NCBI GenBank assembly: GCA_014378185.1
Contig: JACMOE010000664.1
Location: 1 to 6,441, forward strand
Origin: Gemmatimonadaceae bacterium
Lineage (GTDB): Bacteria > Gemmatimonadota > Gemmatimonadetes > Gemmatimonadales > Gemmatimonadaceae
Length of the DNA stretch: 6,441 nt
Direction of reading: 5' to 3'
Below the pieces are notes generated by a model, which worked only from the letters and a program-made list of their open reading frames with translations, searched no databases and had not been told where the DNA came from. Every line of letters starts with the position of its first letter. The stretch's first letter is position 1. The translations under genes and the position numbers were made by a program. This document shows positions 1-6,441 of this stretch, one piece after another.

Positions 1-897
1 CAGTTCCTGAAGGGTGGAGATGCCGTCCTCCCCGAAATGGTCGGCGGAGATGTTCGTGATGATCGCGGCATGGGCACGCGTAACAGCCAGTCCGGGGCGG
101 AGGATGCCACCGCGTGCCGTCTCCAGCACGGCCGCATCGACGCCGGCTTGCCGCAGCACGGTGCGTGCACCCGCTGGACCGGAAAAATCGCCAGACTCCA
201 GCTGCATGTCACCAGCGAACACGCCGTCGCTGCAGCTCCAGCCTGGCGTGACGCCAGCCGCCCACCACATGGCAACGAGCAGGCGCGTCGTGGTCGTCTT
301 GCCATTCGATCCCGTGACGAGTGCGATGGGGATGTCCCGGACGTCCGGCCACGCGATGTCGGCCGGATCCGGCACGGCATCCAGCGGCCAGCTGAGCGAT
401 CCTGTCCCGCTACCCACCGTCAGCCACTCGTCGTCGAACGTCGCGGAGGCGCCGAGGGCGCATGCGTGCGCAGCCGTGGCGGCGGGGTTCGGATGCGTGC
501 GACGCTCGCTCTCCGCCAGCGAGGCCAAGCGGGTCGTGGCCGGTCAGTGCGCCACGGGAAGCGCATGTGCCTCCGCCAACGTCCACGCCTGCTCGTTGAC
601 TTCCGTTGCCGTGAGCAGCACGTCCACCGGCGCAGCGAGAAACAGCGTGGCGCCCCCCGGATGCACGCGCGTTCGCAGCTCGGGCGCACCCCACGCGAGC
701 GCACGAACCAGCGCGTCGGCGTGCAGGGCCCACGCGGCTGTCAACGACGCGCGGTTGCCCTTGTCGCACGCCACCTCCAACACGGCGCCGCAGCGCACGC
801 TGTACAGGTTTGGCCCGAACAGCCGTCGCGAATCCACAATGTGCGGCAGGACCGCTGCCGGGAGCGTCAGCGCAACCTGGGGGTCCGGGGCAGCCAC
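1..897 (-). pseudogene. CphA-associated Mur ligase-like protein, interrupted by in-frame TGA; 3' end outside window
   Basis: The gene starts with GTG at 897, 4 bp after the cphA stop, and reads towards base 1, where it is cut off. An N-terminal part (codons about 18-40, with an RRLFGPNLYS motif) resembles the GPN/GPS segment at the start of cyanophycin synthetases. The segment ending in ATEVNE (about codons 97-102) follows. Codon 118 is TGA (546-544). The same frame then continues with a DDEWLTVGSGTG stretch, a Mur-type P-loop GSNGKTTT (codons 196-203), ETARGG (about 259-264) and SADHFGEDGI near the edge. These are the ATP-binding and central motifs of the Mur ligase family, in the version found in cyanophycin synthetase. 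There is no ATP-grasp domain. I recall similar stand-alone Mur proteins next to cphA in other bacteria, but their exact role is not known to me. The frame is coherent on both sides of the stop, so this is one gene with a nonsense codon, or one with a sequence error. Two separate proteins are possible, with TTG at 528 or GTG at 417 as weak restart codons. The Mur assignment is firm; the broken state is less so. Confidence 0.78.
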
Positions 898-901
898 GCG
901 T

Positions 902-3760
902 TCAGTCGTTCGCTTCGCGCGCCGGAATCACGCCCCGGGCATCGCGATGCAGCACCAGCTCGTCCACGCGCGACGACCACGTGATGGGCATCGGATGATG
1001 GGCCGGCGGCGTTTGCGCCGGTACGCCATCGTCGGCTGGCGCCTCTTCCGTGACCGCCGCGCGCGCCACGGAGCGCGCGGGACGTGCCACCGGCACATGC
1101 GATTCCCGCTCGACAGCATTGAAGTTCACGATCTGCTTCCAGCCGCGGGCGAGTGCGTCGGCAAAGATCAGCACCAGGTCACCAGGCCGTGCCATGCACA
1201 GCGCCGCGTCGATCGCCGCTTGCTCGTCAACGATCAACGTGATGCGCTCATCGGGAATTCCGTTGACGCGCAGCGCGTTCGCCAACATCACTGGCACGTC
1301 GTCAACGCCGCGACCCCGAGGGCCATCGTCGCGCCGGCAGATGTAGGCATCGAAGTCCGCAGCGGCCGCAACAGCGCCAATGGCGTGGATGTCCTCGTCG
1401 CGCCGATCGCCCGGCGCGGCCAGCACGCAGATACGACGACCCTTCACGCCCATGCGGTTCACCAACTGGCACAGCGCGCTCACGGCATGCGCATTGTGCC
1501 CGTAGTCGTAGAGCACGCGGAACGGGTGCTCGTCATACACGTTGAGCCGGCCGGGCGCCTGGAAGAACGTGGTGTCGAAGGTGCGCAGGCCGTGACGGAT
1601 GTCCTCCAGGCGCACGCCCATGGAGAATGCCATGGCCGCGGCGAACATCGCGTTCTGCACGTTGAACGTGGCGCGTCCCTCCAGCGTGGCCGGAATGAGG
1701 TGCGTCCACAGCAACGGGATGTGCGCACCGTGATCGTAGATGGTGATCATGTGCCCGTTCACGCCGGCCTCGATGGCGCAGGCCCGGCCACCAGCGCGGA
1801 TGTGCTCGCGCACGACGTCATGCGCAGGATCCATCGTCACGTAGCACACGTGCTTCGCGTCGGTATACGCGGCCATCCGCAGCGTAAGCGGATCGTCGGC
1901 ATTGAGCACGGCTGTGTCCGTGGCCACTTCCACGATGGTGCGCTTCACGGCCGCGAGCTGCTCCAGCGTCTCGATGCCCTTCTGCCCCAGGTGGTCGGGC
2001 TGGATGTTCAGCACCGCACCCACATCCACGTGCCGCATCGCCATCCCCGCGCGCAGCAGTCCGCCGCGGTCCGTCTCGAGAACCGCCACCTCCACCGCCG
2101 GATCGCTCAGCACGATGCGCGCCGAGGTGGGGCCGGTCATGTCGCCCTCCACGGTGCGCTGGCCATCGATGTAGATGCCATCCGTCGTCGTGAGCCCCAC
2201 GCGCTTGCCCGCCAGCTTGTGAATGTGCGCGAGCAGTCGCGGCGTGGTCGTCTTGCCGTTCGTGCCGGTAATCGCCGCAATGGGTACCGTGCTCGGCGCA
2301 TCCTTTGGAAACAGCATGTCGATCACCTTCCCCGCCGCATCGCGCGGGCGCCCTTCACTGGGCGCCGCATGCATGCGGAAGCCGGGTGCCGCATTCACCT
2401 CGCATACCGCGCCGCCAACATCCTTGTACGACTGCGTGATGTCCGGCGACAGGAAGTCCACACCCCCGATGTCGAGGCCGATCGCCTGGATCGCCCGCAC
2501 CGCCATCTCGGCGTTGTCCGGATGTACGACATCCGTCATGTCGGTCGCCGTGCCGCCCGTGGACAGATTTGCCGTGAGCCGGAGGTACACGTCGGCTCCA
2601 GCGGCCGGAATCGACGCCGGCGTCAGCCCGCCTTTGGACAACAGCGTAAGCGCCTGATGATCCAGCTCGATCTGCGTGAGCACCTTCTCGTGCCCGATGC
2701 CGCGACGGGGATCGGCATTCACCTTGACCACGAGCTCGGCGATGGTGTGCACGCCATCGCCCACCACCTTGCCGGGCTCGCGCTTCGACACCGCCACCAG
2801 CTCGCCGTTCACCACCAGCATGCGATGGTCGTGCCCCACGATGAAGCTCTCCACGATCACGCTGCGCGAGTGCTCCAGCGCCTTCGTGAATCCGGCGGTC
2901 ACCTCGTCCGCAGTGGTGAGCGAGATGGATACGCCGCGCCCATGATTCCCATTGTATGGCTTGGTGACGACGGGATATCCCATGCGCTCAGCGGCGGCGA
3001 CGGCGTGCTCCGCCGTTTGCACGAGCTTTTGTTTTGGCACGGGCAGGCCAAGCCGGGAGAGGATTCGGTTGGTCTCCTCCTTGTCGCCCGCGAGTTCCAC
3101 CGCAACGTGCGACGTGCGACCAGTGATCGTGGCCTGGATGCGCTGCTGATGGCAGCCGTAGCCGAGCTGGATGAGGCTCTGGTCGTTGAGCCGGAGCCAC
3201 GGGATGCCGCGCTTCTCCGCCGCATGCACGATACTCGCGGTGCTGGGGCCGAGGGCGCGGCGCTGTGCGTAGCGAATGAAGCCGTCGCGCCTGGCGATGA
3301 GGTCGAAGGCGTCGTCGAGGTGACCGGCAGGCCGCAGTGCGCGCGGCAGAAGCGAATGGAGCAGGTCCAGCGCGACGTGCGCCGCCTCGATCCCCACCTC
3401 CTGCTGCTCGTATTCGAATACCACATCGTACACGCCGGGCCGCGACGTCCCGCGCGTCTTGCCGAACGTCACCTTTACCCCCGCCACGTTCTGGAGCTCG
3501 ATCGCCACGTGCTCCAGCACGTGCCCCATCCAGGTGCCTTCGTCCTCGGACATCCGTCGCACGAATCCGCCCGGCTCGCCATAGGAGCAGCCGTGCTCGT
3601 TGAGGCCGGGCAGTGCGACGAGCAGTGCGTCGATGAAGTCGCGGCCCAGTCGGCTCGTGGGCCACTGCTCCAGCTCGCCCAAATCGAGCACCAGCCGGAT
3701 CACGGGAAAGTGCGCATAGTGGCTTGGCCCCACATACACGGACTTGTCGAGAATATCCAT
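902..3760 (-). CDS. cphA: Cyanophycin synthetase (CphA)
   Basis: This cytoplasmic enzyme builds cyanophycin (multi-L-arginyl-poly-L-aspartate) by adding Asp to the backbone and Arg to its side chains, using one ATP for each bond. The protein is 952 aa against a usual length of about 870-900. The N domain (about 1-160) carries H56 in an EHGCS motif and the GTWMGHVLEHVAIEL helix (75-89). The ATP-grasp domain (about 220-487) shows K267-PYNGNHGRG, the VGDG loop, and EVNAAPGFRMH with E454 and N456 as likely metal ligands. The Mur-like domain (about 490-880) has the P-loop GTNGKTTT (499-506), PDHLG, NADDP, and DYGHN and APGDRR near its end. A 71-residue tail follows F880-N881: an Ala/Pro-rich linker, then DELVLHRDARGV near the terminus. 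The ATG at 3760 is 5 bp after the cyanophycinase stop, with only a weak GGGG upstream, which suggests translational coupling. One oddity is Asp564 in ETDRGG, where the partner protein has Ala. Both catalytic domains look intact. Confidence 0.97.
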   Translation of the reverse strand: MDILDKSVYVGPSHYAHFPVIRLVLDLGELEQWPTSRLGRDFIDALLVALPGLNEHGCSYGEPGGFVRRMSEDEGTWMGHVLEHVAIELQNVAGVKVTFGKTRGTSRPGVYDVVFEYEQQEVGIEAAHVALDLLHSLLPRALRPAGHLDDAFDLIARRDGFIRYAQRRALGPSTASIVHAAEKRGIPWLRLNDQSLIQLGYGCHQQRIQATITGRTSHVAVELAGDKEETNRILSRLGLPVPKQKLVQTAEHAVAAAERMGYPVVTKPYNGNHGRGVSISLTTADEVTAGFTKALEHSRSVIVESFIVGHDHRMLVVNGELVAVSKREPGKVVGDGVHTIAELVVKVNADPRRGIGHEKVLTQIELDHQALTLLSKGGLTPASIPAAGADVYLRLTANLSTGGTATDMTDVVHPDNAEMAVRAIQAIGLDIGGVDFLSPDITQSYKDVGGAVCEVNAAPGFRMHAAPSEGRPRDAAGKVIDMLFPKDAPSTVPIAAITGTNGKTTTPRLLAHIHKLAGKRVGLTTTDGIYIDGQRTVEGDMTGPTSARIVLSDPAVEVAVLETDRGGLLRAGMAMRHVDVGAVLNIQPDHLGQKGIETLEQLAAVKRTIVEVATDTAVLNADDPLTLRMAAYTDAKHVCYVTMDPAHDVVREHIRAGGRACAIEAGVNGHMITIYDHGAHIPLLWTHLIPATLEGRATFNVQNAMFAAAMAFSMGVRLEDIRHGLRTFDTTFFQAPGRLNVYDEHPFRVLYDYGHNAHAVSALCQLVNRMGVKGRRICVLAAPGDRRDEDIHAIGAVAAAADFDAYICRRDDGPRGRGVDDVPVMLANALRVNGIPDERITLIVDEQAAIDAALCMARPGDLVLIFADALARGWKQIVNFNAVERESHVPVARPARSVARAAVTEEAPADDGVPAQTPPAHHPMPITWSSRVDELVLHRDARGVIPAREAND

Positions 3761-3765
3761 ATGCG

Positions 3766-4596
3766 TCAGTGCCCCGTCACGAACGTGGATGCGCCTTGCG
3801 CGGCCCGCGCATGGAGGTCGAACGTGGCGCCCGACTGGAGGACATGCACCTTCACACCGGTGAGCGTCAGCTCGTCGCCAGGTTTTGCCTCCGCGATGGA
3901 CGACACCTGCACGTCGGCCGGATCCACGATGGTCACTGCCCCGGAACCCGCCACTTCGATCACGTCGTCCGGACCAATGAAGGCGGCCGTATCCTCATCG
4001 ACGCCCAGTCCGATCGCGAATGGATTGTACGCCAGCGCCGTGAGCAGGCGTCCCAACCGCTCGCGCTGCCGGAAGTGCTGGTCGATGATCACCCGGTTGG
4101 TGAGTCCCAGGCCGGCGCACATCGTCACCATGCCGGCGCGTGGGGTGGCCCCTTCGTCGCCGTAGGCGATCATGTGCTCGCTGAGAAACGCCGCACCGGC
4201 ACTCGTGCCCGCGATGGGCACGCCGGCCGCGTTCCGGTCGCGCAGCAGTTTCGCGGCGGGCGTGCCGCCCAGCGTGGACGTGAGCTTGAGCTGGTTCCCG
4301 CCGGCGATGAAGATGCCCGTTGCGCCCCCCAACCAGGCCAGCCAATCCGCATCGTCGCAATCGATGCGGTGCTCGAAGTGCAACGATTTCGTTGCCGCGA
4401 CACCCAGTCGCGCGAATACGCGTTCGTAGAACGTGCCGATGTCCGGCTCGTTGGACGCCGTGGGTATGATCGCGATGCGCGCCGACGCGCCTCCGCTCAG
4501 CGAGAGGAAGCGCGCCAGTATTCCCTCATCGAGCAACTTGCCGCCAATGGGAATGATCCAGCCGCGAGGGGTGCCGGGATACGCGCGCGAAGGCAT
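3766..4596 (-). CDS. cphB: Cyanophycinase (CphB, peptidase family S51)
   Basis: This is a serine exopeptidase that cuts cyanophycin into beta-Asp-Arg dipeptides. At 276 aa it has the normal full length for an intracellular cyanophycinase, and no signal peptide is visible. The nucleophile motif GTSAGA places Ser132 at the elbow. The FIAGGNQLKL segment (96-105) matches the family's GGDQ/GGNQ substrate loop, DQHF gives His174, and GVDEDTA gives Glu201. These three numbers equal the proposed Ser132/His174/Glu201 triad of Synechocystis CphB as I remember it, which also supports the ATG at 4596 as the start. The gene lies 20 bp after the DUF1080 gene and 5 bp before cphA, so polymer breakdown and synthesis are probably co-transcribed. 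No clear Shine-Dalgarno sequence precedes the start; the nearest purine run is a GGGG right after the upstream stop codon. The assignment is secure. Whether it acts on the product of the neighbouring CphA is inferred from the gene order. Confidence 0.96.
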   Translation of the reverse strand: MPSRAYPGTPRGWIIPIGGKLLDEGILARFLSLSGGASARIAIIPTASNEPDIGTFYERVFARLGVAATKSLHFEHRIDCDDADWLAWLGGATGIFIAGGNQLKLTSTLGGTPAAKLLRDRNAAGVPIAGTSAGAAFLSEHMIAYGDEGATPRAGMVTMCAGLGLTNRVIIDQHFRQRERLGRLLTALAYNPFAIGLGVDEDTAAFIGPDDVIEVAGSGAVTIVDPADVQVSSIAEAKPGDELTLTGVKVHVLQSGATFDLHARAAQGASTFVTGH

Positions 4597-4616
4597 GACG
4601 CGGAAGCTAGCGCCCC

Positions 4617-5402
4617 CTACAGCCCGCGCACCCAGATGTTGCGGAAGCTGATCGGTTCGCTCTTGTCGCCATGTGCCTGGAGCTTGATGGGCGCACCGTC
4701 ATACGCTGTGTAGAACGGCGCGCCGATGTAGCGCGTCTCGCCCGTGAGGGTGTAGTTGCTCTGCACGAGTACGCCGTTGTGCAGTACCGTCACGCGCGCG
4801 GGAGAGACCAACGCACCGCCAGCGGCAAAAGCAGGCGCCGTCCAGATCACGTCGTAGGCCTGCCACTCACCCGGCTGCCGGCTCGCGTTCACCAGGGGAG
4901 CGGACTGCTTGTAGATGCTCGCCGCCTGCCCGTTGACGTAGGTGGCGTTCTGGTACGAATCCATGATCTGCAACTCGTAGCCGGCGTCCTCGGTTCCGGT
5001 GGACGCGAGGAACACGCCGCTGTTGCCGCGGCCCTGATCCGTACCCGTGATGTTGCTGGGCACACGCCACTCGAGATGCAGTTGGTAGCTCTTGAAGCTG
5101 CGCTTCGTCTCGATGTTGCCGGTGGCCTTGTTGACCGTGAACATGCCGTCGGACACCAGCCAGCTCGCTGGCGTCTTGTCCTTGGTGTTCACCCATTCGT
5201 CCAGCCCACGTCCGTCGAACAGCCGAATGGCGTCGGAGGGCGGCTCGCGATCCGTGGCGCCTGGGGTGACGACGCGCGGCACCGGTGTCCACTGCTCGGT
5301 GTCGGCAGGCTTGGGCGCGGTGGCAGGCTGCTGAGCGCGCGCGCAGCCCGCGACGACGACGACGAGGGCGAGGCTGCGAAGCGAATGGCGCATGGGCATC
5401 AT
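4617..5402 (-). CDS. DUF1080 (3-keto-disaccharide hydrolase domain) lipoprotein
   Basis: This is a 261-aa exported protein with a basic N-terminus, a hydrophobic LALVVVV core and a VAGC lipobox (Cys20 when counted from the first ATG), so it is probably a membrane-anchored lipoprotein. A Pro/Thr-rich linker follows. The DUF1080 domain (PF06439, a concanavalin-like fold named 3-keto-disaccharide hydrolase) then fills residues 58-261, with RLFDGRGLDEW (60-70), RGNSGVFL (125-132), YELQIMDSY (142-150), VNGQAASIYKQ (156-166), PGEWQAYDVIW (177-187) and the C-terminal SFRNIWVRGL. Family members act on 3-keto-glycosides, but the substrate here is unknown. Three in-frame ATGs (5402, 5399, 5393) are possible starts. 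None has a good ribosome site, and the 5393 start gives the most standard signal peptide. The frame stays open upstream into the M20 gene, but that part is a shadow of the peptidase. The stop is TAG. The link to cyanophycin is only by position, 20 bp upstream of cphB. Confidence 0.92.
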   Translation of the reverse strand: MMPMRHSLRSLALVVVVAGCARAQQPATAPKPADTEQWTPVPRVVTPGATDREPPSDAIRLFDGRGLDEWVNTKDKTPASWLVSDGMFTVNKATGNIETKRSFKSYQLHLEWRVPSNITGTDQGRGNSGVFLASTGTEDAGYELQIMDSYQNATYVNGQAASIYKQSAPLVNASRQPGEWQAYDVIWTAPAFAAGGALVSPARVTVLHNGVLVQSNYTLTGETRYIGAPFYTAYDGAPIKLQAHGDKSEPISFRNIWVRGL

Positions 5403-5505
5403 GACGTCTGCGGTTGAGGGAAGAATCCAATACCGTATGTTCGCGCACAGCCCATGCCGCTGCAACTGCATGGCGGGGAACCGCGGAAAGGCGGTCGCGC
5501 CGAAT
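5403..5505. other. Intergenic region between the M20 peptidase and DUF1080 genes, with two small inverted repeats
   Basis: This is the longest non-coding gap in the window (103 bp) and the only obvious place for a promoter of the DUF1080-cphB-cphA group. It holds an inverted repeat with 6-bp arms CCATGC and GCATGG (5452-5457 and 5468-5473, 10-base loop). A second repeat has 5-bp arms ACCGC and GCGGT (5480-5484 and 5491-5495, 6-base loop) and lies just past the M20 stop. Neither is followed by a T run, so a classical intrinsic terminator is not supported. On the minus strand a TTGCAG hexamer is followed by a TACGGTATT stretch at too wide a spacing for a good sigma-70 promoter. No confident promoter can be named. 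Confidence 0.4.
5452..5473. repeat. Inverted repeat, 6-bp arms with 10-base loop
   Basis: CCATGC at 5452-5457 is the exact reverse complement of GCATGG at 5468-5473. It sits upstream of the DUF1080 start and downstream of the M20 stop, so it could be a weak transcript hairpin or a protein-binding site. Arms this short can arise by chance in GC-rich DNA. Confidence 0.3.
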
Positions 5506-6441
5506 TCATGTCGCAATGCGCGTAAGGATGTCATGCACCAGCCGACTGCCGAACTCCAGCGCCGCCAAGGACACGCGCTCATCGTGGCCATGCATGCGCC
5601 CCTCGTCGTCCGCATCCAGAGGAAAGGGCAGCAAGCCGTAGGTTGCAACCCCCCACTGCCGGAGGAGCGCGCTCTCCGTGGCACCCGTGCTCAGGTACGG
5701 CACGGTGATGATGCCGGGATCGATGGCCGACACACTCTCACGGATGGCCGCAAACATCGGCGTGTCATGCGCCGAGACGGGCGCGTCGGTGCCACTCGAG
5801 ACCACGACGATCTCGACGTTGACGTCGCCAACCACCTGCTGCAGCCGGTCCAACACTTCCGTGATGGAATCACCTGGGAGAGTGCGCACGCTCACGGTGG
5901 CCACCGCCTCGGTGGGAATGACGTTGTGCCGCGAACCGCCTGCAAGGATGGTGGGTGAGATGCCGGTGCGCAGGATGGCATTGAACGTCGGCGTGCGGCT
6001 CAGTACCTCGTATCCGCGACGCGCAATCTCGATCTCCCCGGAAGTGGCGTCGACCATGGCGCGTGCGACGTGGGCCTCCGGCCAGATGGCGCCGAGGCGG
6101 CGAAAGAACTCGCGCGTCGTGGGAAGCAGTTGTACCGCCTCCTCGTGCACGCCGATACGGGCGACGGCCCGGGCGAGCCGAACCACCGCATTGTCGGTCA
6201 GCGGCACGGATGCGTGGCCGCCGGTTCCGTGCACCCGCACCTCCACCACGTGCGGCACTTTTTCCGTGGTCTGCACGGCGGCGTAAAGCGGCCGTCCACC
6301 CACCACGCGCACGCGACCACCCTCATTGAGTGCAAATTCCGCACGGATCAGCTGGGGGTGGTGCGCGATGAGCCACGCGAGTCCGGCGTCGCCCGCCATT
6401 TCCTCATCCGGTGTGGCCGCGAAGATGATGTCGCGACACAA
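5506..6441 (-). CDS. M20 family metallopeptidase, N-terminus outside window
   Basis: The last 311 codons of a dinuclear zinc hydrolase of the M20/M25/M40 clan are present; the frame is open to the right edge, so the true start lies beyond the window. The visible part begins just before the ATPDEEMAG motif, which supplies the catalytic Glu (residue 13 of the partial protein) and a metal-ligand Glu (14). FALNEGG gives a further acidic ligand, and HGTGGHASVP is the lid/dimerisation domain motif with its conserved His. NVIPTEA and VRTLPGD are typical of the lid domain, and GATESALLR and MHGHDERVSL near the end supply the last metal-binding His. The missing N-terminal part, probably 100-150 residues, would carry the first His and Asp ligands. 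The family includes carboxypeptidases, dipeptidases and N-acyl amino acid hydrolases, so the substrate cannot be named. The stop is TGA at 5508-5506. It lies 103 bp upstream of the DUF1080 gene on the same strand, so co-transcription with the cyanophycin genes is possible but not shown. Confidence 0.93.
   Translation of the reverse strand: MCRDIIFAATPDEEMAGDAGLAWLIAHHPQLIRAEFALNEGGRVRVVGGRPLYAAVQTTEKVPHVVEVRVHGTGGHASVPLTDNAVVRLARAVARIGVHEEAVQLLPTTREFFRRLGAIWPEAHVARAMVDATSGEIEIARRGYEVLSRTPTFNAILRTGISPTILAGGSRHNVIPTEAVATVSVRTLPGDSITEVLDRLQQVVGDVNVEIVVVSSGTDAPVSAHDTPMFAAIRESVSAIDPGIITVPYLSTGATESALLRQWGVATYGLLPFPLDADDEGRMHGHDERVSLAALEFGSRLVHDILTRIAT

Noticed and set aside
505..546. TGA at 546-544 as a selenocysteine codon, with a hairpin (arms CTCGCT at 505-510 and AGCGAG at 518-523) as SECIS
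   Set aside because: The hairpin starts 20 bases past the TGA and is a perfect 6-bp stem, but its loop lacks a convincing bacterial SECIS signature. The position is a variable linker with no expected Cys or catalytic residue, and no selenoproteins are known to me in this family.
410..769. Minus-strand open frame overlapping the partner Mur ligase, as a possible frameshifted continuation after the TGA
   Set aside because: Its translation is Arg/Gly-rich and shows no Mur motifs. The family sequence after the stop continues in the original frame, so no frameshift is needed.
14..4165. A 1383-codon open frame on the plus strand
   Set aside because: Over 902-3760 it is exactly codon-aligned with cphA on the other strand. 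It stays open because cphA uses no TTA, CTA or TCA codons, as expected at high GC. The translation is rich in Arg, His and Ala with no recognisable domain, while the minus-strand proteins are clear family members.
5485..5495. Intrinsic terminator after the M20 gene
   Set aside because: The stem is only 5 bp and no T run follows it on the minus strand.
5403..5684. Upstream extension of the DUF1080 frame into the M20 gene
   Set aside because: It has no family similarity, overlaps the M20 coding end, and would bury the lipoprotein signal peptide about 95 residues inside the protein.

Overview
The window is GC-rich, and every gene I can support lies on the minus strand, so transcription runs from right to left. 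The content is typical of a non-cyanobacterial, Gram-negative-type bacterium: a cyanophycin cluster, a lipoprotein with a DUF1080 domain and an M20 metallopeptidase. The mix and the style of the proteins would fit Gemmatimonadota or a similar high-GC soil or water lineage. That placement is an inference from memory; no marker gene is present.

Layout in transcription order. At the right edge is the C-terminal two thirds of an M20 metallopeptidase (6441-5506). A gap of about 100 bp with small inverted repeats follows (5505-5403). Next comes a DUF1080 lipoprotein of about 261 aa (5402-4617), and 20 bp later a complete cyanophycinase (4596-3766). Five bp further on is a complete cyanophycin synthetase CphA (3760-902). 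Four bp after that begins a second, smaller Mur-ligase-like protein (897 to the left edge) that runs off the window. The last three genes are spaced as one operon.

Function. CphA polymerises Asp and Arg into cyanophycin, a nitrogen, carbon and energy reserve, and cyanophycinase cuts it back to beta-Asp-Arg dipeptides. Synthesis and mobilisation are therefore encoded side by side. No recognised dipeptide-splitting enzyme (IadA, IaaA or CphZ type) is in the window. The M20 peptidase is a speculative candidate for that step.

Most notable observations. (1) The partner Mur ligase downstream of cphA looks like a CphA without its ATP-grasp domain: it has a short CphA-like N-terminal motif joined to a Mur domain that aligns without gaps to the Mur domain of the neighbouring CphA, with 49 identities in 109 residues by hand count. 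(2) This partner is interrupted by an in-frame TGA (546-544), while the reading frame on both sides stays recognisable. That suggests a nonsense mutation, a base-call error or a split gene. No RNA genes, mobile elements or CRISPR arrays were seen.
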